Assembly (NCBI RefSeq): GCF_913055835.1
Contig: NZ_CAJXKQ010000027.1
Span: forward strand, 1-58,886
DNA from: an uncultured Marinobacter sp.
Lineage (GTDB): Bacteria > Pseudomonadota > Gammaproteobacteria > Pseudomonadales > Oleiphilaceae
DNA length: 58,886 nucleotides
Direction of reading: 5' to 3'
Shown here one piece after another: positions 53,188-58,886 of this stretch. How positions within the stretch are numbered: position 1 is the stretch's first letter; each line of letters begins with the position of its first letter. A model generated the notes under the pieces. It was given only the letters and a program-made list of their open reading frames with translations. It had not been told where the DNA came from and searched no databases. A program made the position numbers and the translations under genes.

Positions 53188-54801
53188 CTAAGAGTCAGAC
53201 AGGGTTACGCAGTTGCGGCCAAGTTCCTTGGAGCTGTAAAGCGCCCGATCCGCCCGCTCACACAATGCCTGGGAGGTGTCATCCTCCCAGGCCGCGATGC
53301 CGCAGCTGAAGGTGACGTTGAATTCCCGGTCGCCGGCTGGCTGTTGCAGCTCGGAGAACCGCTCCCGGATTTCATTGAGAACGTTTCGGGCATCACTCGG
53401 GCGGGTATTGGGCAGGATGATGGCAAATTCCTCGCCGCCGTACCGGCCAATGTGGTCGGTCTTGCGCAGGCGTTGCTTGAGGAACATCGACAGGCTGCGC
53501 AACACCCGGTCGCCAATCGGGTGGCCAAAGGTGTCGTTCACCTTCTTGAAATAGTCGATGTCGATCATCGCAAAGCACAGCGGCTGGTCTTTCTGGCGCG
53601 CCCGGACAATCTCCTGGTCCAGCAGGTGGAGTGTATGGGTGTGATTGAACAGGCCAGTCAGGCTGTCACGGATCATCAGAGCCAGCAGGGAACGGGCACG
53701 CCGTCCGCGGTTGTGGATGGTGGCGATCAGGTGTTTCGGGTCGATGGGTTTGGTCAGGAAGTCGTCGCCGCCGAGGCTCATGGCATGGAGCTGTTTGCTG
53801 ACGTCTTCTTCCGCAGACAGGTAAATAATGGGTACGCTGTGGAAACGATCCTGCTGGCGGATGACCCGGGCGATTTCCATACCGGTGCAGCCAGGCATAT
53901 ACATGTCCAGGATGATGATTTCCGGAGAGAACTCCTCCAGGGCGTGGATGATCTGCATCGGGTCGGTGATAATGTGGGCAGTCATGCCTGCCTTTTTCAG
54001 TACCGTTTCCATGTACTTGGCCTGGGCCCGGGAGTCGTCCAGCACCAGAACCTTGTACGGCTCCACGGTGTTGCCGTGGGTGTAGGTTTCGATCTTCTCG
54101 ATCAGCTGGCCCGGATCGACAGCCGGATAGAAGAACTCTTCCCCACCACACCGTGAGGCCTGCAGGCGGGTTTCGATGGAGCCGTCCTCGTCGCTCATGA
54201 AAATAATGGGGATGGGCGTATCGTGACGTTCCTGCAGGTGTTCGATGGTGGTAATGCCAGCGTTGGGTGAACCACCAAAGTTGACGTCCACCAGGATGGT
54301 TTCCGGCTTGTGCAGTGCGCAGGCTTCGGTCAGTTCATCGGCGGTGGCAAAGGCCGAGGCACGAAAGCCGAAGAATTCCAGTTGCCGGATCAGGCGGCTT
54401 GCCATTTCCTGGTTGGCCAGAGCGATGTATACCGGGGTACGGCGGAACTGGTGGGGTGACTCGGAACTGTTGAGGTCGGTCCTGCGAAGGGTGCTCTGGG
54501 ACAGGGTCTCGATGGCATCCTGCAGTTGTCTCTCGAGGGTATCATCCAGTGCCGAACCCGGTTCCCACTGGTTGATCAGTTCCAGTGTTGTCTGCCCGGC
54601 CCTGGCGTGGCTCTCCATTTCAAACCGCTGGGCGTAACGCACCAGTTTATCAGCGGCGGCTGCAAACTCGTTGCGGTGGGCGGCGGCCATGTCCCGGTCT
54701 TCGTGAATTTTCTGCCAGGTGTCGAGAACAACCCGTGCCTGGGTTGTTACACGGCGTGCGAAATGCTGCCTGAGTTTTTCTTTCTGGCTTTCGTCGTTCA
54801 T
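53188..54801 (-). CDS. Two-receiver diguanylate cyclase response regulator
   Basis: A 537-residue protein. Residues 1-110 are helical. The first receiver (about 120-245) is degenerate: it keeps ILVDVNF but starts IALANQ, so lacks the acidic pair. The second (about 250-370) is canonical, with LVLDDSRAQ, ILDMYMP and LTKPID. The GGDEF domain has an active GGEEF site and an intact inhibitory RKTD five residues before it. It makes c-di-GMP when phosphorylated, in the manner of PleD. The ATG at 54801 is chosen; the frame runs on to 55167 through sequence overlapping the divergent gene. It is divergent from the LapD-like receptor. Confidence 0.9.
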   Translation of the reverse strand: MNDESQKEKLRQHFARRVTTQARVVLDTWQKIHEDRDMAAAHRNEFAAAADKLVRYAQRFEMESHARAGQTTLELINQWEPGSALDDTLERQLQDAIETLSQSTLRRTDLNSSESPHQFRRTPVYIALANQEMASRLIRQLEFFGFRASAFATADELTEACALHKPETILVDVNFGGSPNAGITTIEHLQERHDTPIPIIFMSDEDGSIETRLQASRCGGEEFFYPAVDPGQLIEKIETYTHGNTVEPYKVLVLDDSRAQAKYMETVLKKAGMTAHIITDPMQIIHALEEFSPEIIILDMYMPGCTGMEIARVIRQQDRFHSVPIIYLSAEEDVSKQLHAMSLGGDDFLTKPIDPKHLIATIHNRGRRARSLLALMIRDSLTGLFNHTHTLHLLDQEIVRARQKDQPLCFAMIDIDYFKKVNDTFGHPIGDRVLRSLSMFLKQRLRKTDHIGRYGGEEFAIILPNTRPSDARNVLNEIRERFSELQQPAGDREFNVTFSCGIAAWEDDTSQALCERADRALYSSKELGRNCVTLSDS

Positions 54802-54999
54802 GTTGCTCGGGCCTGTCTCTTTTTCGTTATTGGTCGTCCTTCCCCGGTACGGACGATTTTTCAACCTTAGTCCTTTTGCAGAGTCTATAGTGTTTAATGT
54901 TGTCGGCGTAGGTTGCGCTATGTAAATGTTTGTCAACTCTGCGGTGCAGGTCACAATCAACTGGCCGGCTGGCTCACAGCCAATCCGGAGAAGCTGCCC

Positions 55000-57000
55000 A
55001 TGGCACGGAAGCAAATCCCCATCAAGCGCAAACAGCAGGGCGTGGTTACCCTGCGAACGCTGCTTCTGGTGTTGACCGGAAGTTTGCTGGTAACCCTGCT
55101 TATCGCGGTTTTCATTACCAGTTATGGCTATTTTCGGGACTATGTCTCGGACCAGTTGGCTGGTCATGCCCGTGACGGGGCGACGGCCATCGGGCTGTCC
55201 CTCTCCAACGCTATCGATGGCCGTGATCCGGTTGCCTCGTCTTCATTAATTGATGCGGTGTTCGACAGCGGGCGATACCTGTCAGTCAGCTATCTGAATC
55301 ATCAGGGCGATCAGGTCGCCGGGCGGGCCATGACGCTAAATGAGGTGGCCGTTCCTTCCTGGTTCCGCTCTTTTGCAGATCTTCCCCTGCCGGTAGCTGA
55401 GGCGGAAGTGGTTCGCGGCTGGAGTCGCCTGGGGACTGTCCAGGTTATCAGCCACCCCGGACGGGCCTACGAGGATCTGTGGCGAATCACCATCGGGCTG
55501 ACTGCCAGTACTGCGATTATCGGAGGTATCGGGCTATTTGCGGTATTTCTCCTTCTCCGCCGCACTCTGCGCCCGCTGCACTCTCTGGAAGATCAGGCAA
55601 AAGCCCTGGGCCAGAGGGATTTCAGGAAGCGGGTTTCGATCACGTCGACCCGTGAGATCAACCAGGTAACTGACGCCATGAATCAGATGGCAGATGACCT
55701 GGGCCAACTCTTTGAAGGGCAGGCCAAACTCATTCAACACCTGCGCCGGGTCAACAATGAAGATTCGGTCACCGGCCTGGCTAGCCGGAGCGCCTTCGAC
55801 CAGCGGCTGAAAGTGGAGGTGGAGTCCGAGGAAAAGGCCGCACCCGGCATCCTCATGTTGATTCAACTGGCGGATTTTTCCGGATATAACCAGGCCTATG
55901 GCCGGAGCGAAGCGGACCGGTTGCTGCTGAGGGTTGCGACGGCGGTTGCCGATTTCGTGAAACAGCATGCGGGCTCCTTTGCCGGACGCCGAACCGGTGC
56001 CGAATTTGCCGTTTTTCTGCCCGGCGTGATGCCGGCCGACGCCGGCGTCTGGTGTCGGCAACTGGTCAATGACCTCGACGGGGTGTATTCAGATCTTGCC
56101 TCACCCATGGATACGGCAGTACATGCCGGGCTGGCGAGAACGCTTGAAGGCCGTGGCGCCAGGGATCTCATGGCCGCTGCCGATGAAGCCCTGCGGGCCG
56201 CCCAGAGTAACAACGGGACGGGCTGCCATTTGGCCGACCCCGAGAAAGATGGTCATCACAACCTGGAAACCTGGCGGGTGATCATCAGTCAGGCGATCCG
56301 CCAGCAGACGCTGTCGCTCTGGCTCCAGCCCATGGTCCACGAAGGCCGGCTCATGCCTGTTTATCATCAGGTGTTCTCGCGTATTGATTCTGCCGAAGGG
56401 GCCTTGAAGGCAGGTACTTTTGTTCCGATGGCTGAGCGCTTTGGCCTGATTTCTGAGATTGATCGGTTGTTGGTTCAGCGGGTACTTGATCGCCTGAAAG
56501 AGTTGCCGGATCAGCCGCTGGCCGTCTCGCTCGGAAACGCGTCCGTGGCCAGCGAGACTTTTCGTGCGAACTTGCTTGAGCAGCTCCAGCAGGCTGGTCC
56601 GCGGGCCCGCAATCTCTGGATAGGCGTCTCCGAACAGGCCATCCACCATCACCGCACGGCAGTGGGCTTGCTGGTCCGGGCGCTGGGGCGTCTGGAGGTT
56701 CCCGTACTGGTCGACCGCTTTGGCGTTGGCGGCGTGCCCTTCAGTTACCTGAGAAATCTGAGGTTTCAGGGTCTGCGTATTGATAACAGCTTCATTCACG
56801 ATATAGACACCCATGAGGATAACCGCTTCTATCTTGAGTCGGTTATTGCCATAGCACACAGCCGCGGCGTGAAAGTGTTCGCCACAGGAGTGGAAACTGC
56901 GGCGGAATACTCGGTACTCTGTAAACTGGGTATCGACGGGGCCATGGGTTACCATCTGGGCCGACCGTTTGCCGCTGACAACCAACAGACAGGGGATTAA
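55000..57000 (+). CDS. lapD: LapD-like c-di-GMP receptor
   Basis: A 666-residue inner-membrane protein. Order: TM1 (about 19-40), a periplasmic domain (about 41-165, LapD/MoxY-N type), TM2 (about 172-195), HAMP, degenerate GGDEF (RTGAEF in place of GGDEF) and degenerate EAL (QPM for EAL, DRFG for DDFG, TGVET for EGVET). Loss of catalytic residues in both enzyme domains is the LapD hallmark. LapD binds c-di-GMP and holds the periplasmic protease LapG away from surface adhesins. No lapG is beside it in this window. The ATG at 55000 is preferred. A DUF2333 gene follows after 7 bases. Confidence 0.88.
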   Translation: MARKQIPIKRKQQGVVTLRTLLLVLTGSLLVTLLIAVFITSYGYFRDYVSDQLAGHARDGATAIGLSLSNAIDGRDPVASSSLIDAVFDSGRYLSVSYLNHQGDQVAGRAMTLNEVAVPSWFRSFADLPLPVAEAEVVRGWSRLGTVQVISHPGRAYEDLWRITIGLTASTAIIGGIGLFAVFLLLRRTLRPLHSLEDQAKALGQRDFRKRVSITSTREINQVTDAMNQMADDLGQLFEGQAKLIQHLRRVNNEDSVTGLASRSAFDQRLKVEVESEEKAAPGILMLIQLADFSGYNQAYGRSEADRLLLRVATAVADFVKQHAGSFAGRRTGAEFAVFLPGVMPADAGVWCRQLVNDLDGVYSDLASPMDTAVHAGLARTLEGRGARDLMAAADEALRAAQSNNGTGCHLADPEKDGHHNLETWRVIISQAIRQQTLSLWLQPMVHEGRLMPVYHQVFSRIDSAEGALKAGTFVPMAERFGLISEIDRLLVQRVLDRLKELPDQPLAVSLGNASVASETFRANLLEQLQQAGPRARNLWIGVSEQAIHHHRTAVGLLVRALGRLEVPVLVDRFGVGGVPFSYLRNLRFQGLRIDNSFIHDIDTHEDNRFYLESVIAIAHSRGVKVFATGVETAAEYSVLCKLGIDGAMGYHLGRPFAADNQQTGD

Positions 57001-57007
57001 AAGTCAT

Positions 57008-58060
57008 ATGCCAGGCAAAATCAGACAGTACTTCAAGGACAAGAAAGACGATGTTCAGGATTATGCCGGTGGTAGCGGCGTAATCGGTAAACTGATTCTG
57101 GCGTTGGTTGTGGTCTACCTGCTTGTGGCGTTGGTGCTTGGCATGATCTGGAGCAGCGAGCCAGACACTTTCTCGGTGCGGGAACACACCCGTTCGGTCG
57201 CCAATACCATGGAGAGGGAGCCCGTTACCGGTTTTGCCACCACGGTAACCATGATACGTATTGCCGAGACACTACTCGACAAGCCCGGCGGCTATATTTC
57301 CAACGATATTTTCCCGCCGGGATTGTGGCTGGATAACATGCCCAACTGGGAATATGGGGTGCTGGTCCAGCTCCGTGACCTGTCTCGTGCCATGCGCAAA
57401 GACATCAGCCGCTCCCAGAGCCAGTCAGCGGAAGACACTGACCTGACCATCGCCGAGCCCCAGTTCCACTTTGACAGCGAAAGCTGGGCAATTCCGTCGA
57501 CCGAGGCAGAGTACCGTCGTGGTATCACAGCCCTGAAGCGTTACCTGAACCGGCTATCGAGCCCTGAACAGGCCGATGCCCAGTTCTTCGCCCGGGCGGA
57601 TAACCTGAGCAATTGGCTGGCGGATCTTGAAACCCGACTGGGCAGCCTCTCCCGTACGCTTGGCGAAAGCGTTGGCAAAGCCTCGGTGTCCGATGCCGTG
57701 GCCAATATGGATGTCGGTGACCCACTGGCAGAAGCAGCCACCGGTGAAGATGTGAAAACGGCCTGGACCAAAATTGATGATGTTTTCTATGAGGCCCGTG
57801 GCAGTGCCTGGGCGCTGCTGCATATCTTCCGGGCAATTGAAGTGGATTTCCGCAAAGTACTCCAGGACAAGAATGCCATGGCCAGCGTGCGGCAGGTGAT
57901 CATTGAGCTTGAGGGTGCCCAGGGCGAAATGTGGAGCCCGGTTATTCTTAACGGCAGTGGCTTTGGCTTGCTGGCCAACCACTCACTGACGATGGCCGCT
58001 TACCTTTCCCGCGCCAATTCGGCGATCAGCGACATGCGGGATCTGCTGTCCCGGGGCTGA
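57008..58060 (+). CDS. DUF2333 membrane-anchored protein
   Basis: A 350-residue protein with one N-terminal membrane helix (about residues 26-47, LILALVVVYLLVALVLGMIW) and a helical, probably periplasmic body (REHTRSVANTMEREPVTGFA, NDIFPPGLWLDNMPNWEYGVL). This is the DUF2333 family, of unknown function. It starts 7 bases after lapD, so the two are co-transcribed, hinting at a role in LapD signalling or adhesin handling. A strong terminator follows. Confidence 0.88.
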   Translation: MPGKIRQYFKDKKDDVQDYAGGSGVIGKLILALVVVYLLVALVLGMIWSSEPDTFSVREHTRSVANTMEREPVTGFATTVTMIRIAETLLDKPGGYISNDIFPPGLWLDNMPNWEYGVLVQLRDLSRAMRKDISRSQSQSAEDTDLTIAEPQFHFDSESWAIPSTEAEYRRGITALKRYLNRLSSPEQADAQFFARADNLSNWLADLETRLGSLSRTLGESVGKASVSDAVANMDVGDPLAEAATGEDVKTAWTKIDDVFYEARGSAWALLHIFRAIEVDFRKVLQDKNAMASVRQVIIELEGAQGEMWSPVILNGSGFGLLANHSLTMAAYLSRANSAISDMRDLLSRG

Positions 58061-58085
58061 TGTCAGCCAGTTTCTATCCAGGTAT

Positions 58086-58116
58086 AAAAAAACCGGGCGC
58101 GAAGCCCGGTTTTTTT
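58086..58116. terminator. Bidirectional terminator between DUF2333 and ppa
   Basis: A perfect 13-base inverted repeat, A7-CCGGGC / GCCCGG-T7, with a GCGAA loop. It serves both convergent transcripts. Confidence 0.95.
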
Positions 58117-58135
58117 ATGCGACGAAGAGTCCGGC

Positions 58136-58663
58136 TCAGCCTTTGTAGGCGTTCACGGAATCTACGATGGCTTTCTTCGCGGCTTCTGCGTTGTCCCAGC
58201 CCTGTACCTTCACCCATTTGCCCGGCTCGAGAGTCTTGTAGTTCTCGAAGAAGTGCTTGATCTGGTCGCGCAGCAGCTCCGGCAGATCGGTGATTTCCTT
58301 CACATCGTGGTAGGTGGTGGTCAGCTTGTCGTGGGGTACGGCTACCAGCTTGGCATCACCACCGGCTTCGTCTTCCATGTTCAGAACACCTACCGGACGG
58401 GCACGGATCACGGAACCTGCCTGCACGGGGTAGGGTGTAACCACCAGTACGTCGAGGGGGTCACCGTCGTCGGCCAGGGTGTGAGGGATGAAGCCATAGT
58501 TGGCCGGGTAAAACATGGGGGTGGCCATGAAACGGTCTACCAGCAGGGCGCCCATGTCTTTGTCCAGTTCGTACTTCACCGGGGAGCTGTTGGCCGGGAT
58601 TTCGATGGCAACGTAGATGTCTTCAGGCGGGTTCTTGCCTGCGGGGATGTTGTCGAATTGCAT
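58136..58663 (-). CDS. ppa: Inorganic pyrophosphatase
   Basis: A 175-residue soluble family I pyrophosphatase. It has [22 protein letters not shown] with the metal-binding aspartates, and KLVAVPHDK. It hydrolyses pyrophosphate and drives biosynthetic reactions. A bidirectional terminator follows. Confidence 0.97.
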   Translation of the reverse strand: MQFDNIPAGKNPPEDIYVAIEIPANSSPVKYELDKDMGALLVDRFMATPMFYPANYGFIPHTLADDGDPLDVLVVTPYPVQAGSVIRARPVGVLNMEDEAGGDAKLVAVPHDKLTTTYHDVKEITDLPELLRDQIKHFFENYKTLEPGKWVKVQGWDNAEAAKKAIVDSVNAYKG

Positions 58664-58784
58664 GTGCGATCCTTCCTGGTACGTTAAAGGTACGTTTAAC
58701 TGCGGTTAAAAAGTGGGCGCAATTATACGGGAGTATCCTGCAGTTCGAAACTAAACCTTGGTCGTTGAGTTTGGTGCAAGCGGC

Positions 58785-58885
58785 TATCTGGCGGGACCTT
58801 CCGAAAAACGCCCGTGAATACGTCCCTGTAGGGCTCGGTCGCGCCATCCCTGGCGCTCCACGTTTTCGGAAGGTCCCGCCAGATA
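58785..58885. repeat. 101-bp palindromic repeat element (REP/MITE-like)
   Basis: A perfect 23-base terminal inverted repeat (58785-58807 and 58863-58885; left arm begins TATCTGGCGGGACC) encloses 55 bases with inner short inverted repeats, including CCCTGTAGGG and GGCGC motifs. There is no ORF. The form is that of a non-autonomous repeat element. It lies upstream of ppa, and the window ends one base after it, so flanking duplications cannot be checked. Confidence 0.75.
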
Positions 58886-58886
58886 C

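Noticed and set aside
52924..54156. 410-codon plus-strand frame opposite the diguanylate cyclase
   Set aside because: It covers the antisense of canonical receiver and GGDEF motifs and shows no recognisable protein features.

Overview
The window is a compact, gene-dense stretch of a gammaproteobacterial chromosome, most like Marinobacter or a close marine relative. That assignment is inferred from gene content and moderately high GC: a long-form isocitrate lyase, a TakP-like TRAP transporter, the dusB-fis-purH-purD and accB-accC-prmA blocks, and abundant c-di-GMP proteins. No phage, IS element, CRISPR array, rRNA or tRNA was seen.

Layout. 1-1.5 kb: the end of an EAL protein and an AraC-type regulator. 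1.5-5.7 kb: an RND pump and its adaptor. 6-7.3 kb: a membrane J-domain protein and an orphan secretin-like periplasmic protein. 7.3-9.3 kb: a DAHP synthase preceded by an aromatic-rich leader peptide and terminator (a textbook-shaped attenuator), then a LysE exporter. 9.4-13.8 kb: a dihydrolipoamide-dehydrogenase-like flavoprotein, DUF2061, a Dps-like protein and a choice-of-anchor I lipoprotein. 13.8-16.3 kb: a CFA-synthase-like methyltransferase coupled to a flavin oxidoreductase. 16.4-19.5 kb: a TRAP transporter. 19.6-23.9 kb: a ferritin-like protein, a GH84-like glycosidase, a SIMPL protein, a macro domain, and ChaN with an RHH protein. 24-30 kb: a SulP transporter, a CASTOR/POLLUX-like channel, and a DUF1538 / PII-like / CBS operon. 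30.3-31.9 kb: aceA.

32-37.5 kb holds the most unusual locus. A sigma-54-type promoter with an upstream inverted repeat precedes a secreted 14-residue-repeat protein, two small secreted proteins and a C39-type peptidase. Convergent to these lie an outer-membrane beta-barrel gene and a VpsR-like regulator with a degenerate AAA+ domain. The three secreted proteins share an ungapped QN-x5-V-x-Q motif, and the two small ones carry a double-glycine-like motif that could be the peptidase target. I read this as a functional-amyloid or matrix-fibre system analogous to Fap but built from different subunits.

37.7-43.6 kb: an SLC13-type permease, an EgtB/SenA-like enzyme, a Kef-type antiporter and an alpha/beta-hydrolase lipoprotein. 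43.7-52.9 kb: housekeeping genes purD, purH, fis, dusB, a DUF3426 protein, prmA, accC, accB and aroQ. 53.2-58.1 kb: a two-receiver diguanylate cyclase divergent from a LapD-like c-di-GMP receptor and a DUF2333 protein. The window ends with ppa and a 101-bp palindromic repeat element.

The recurring theme is c-di-GMP and surface structures (EAL protein, VpsR-like regulator, fibre operon, GGDEF response regulator, LapD), set among central metabolism and ion-transport genes.
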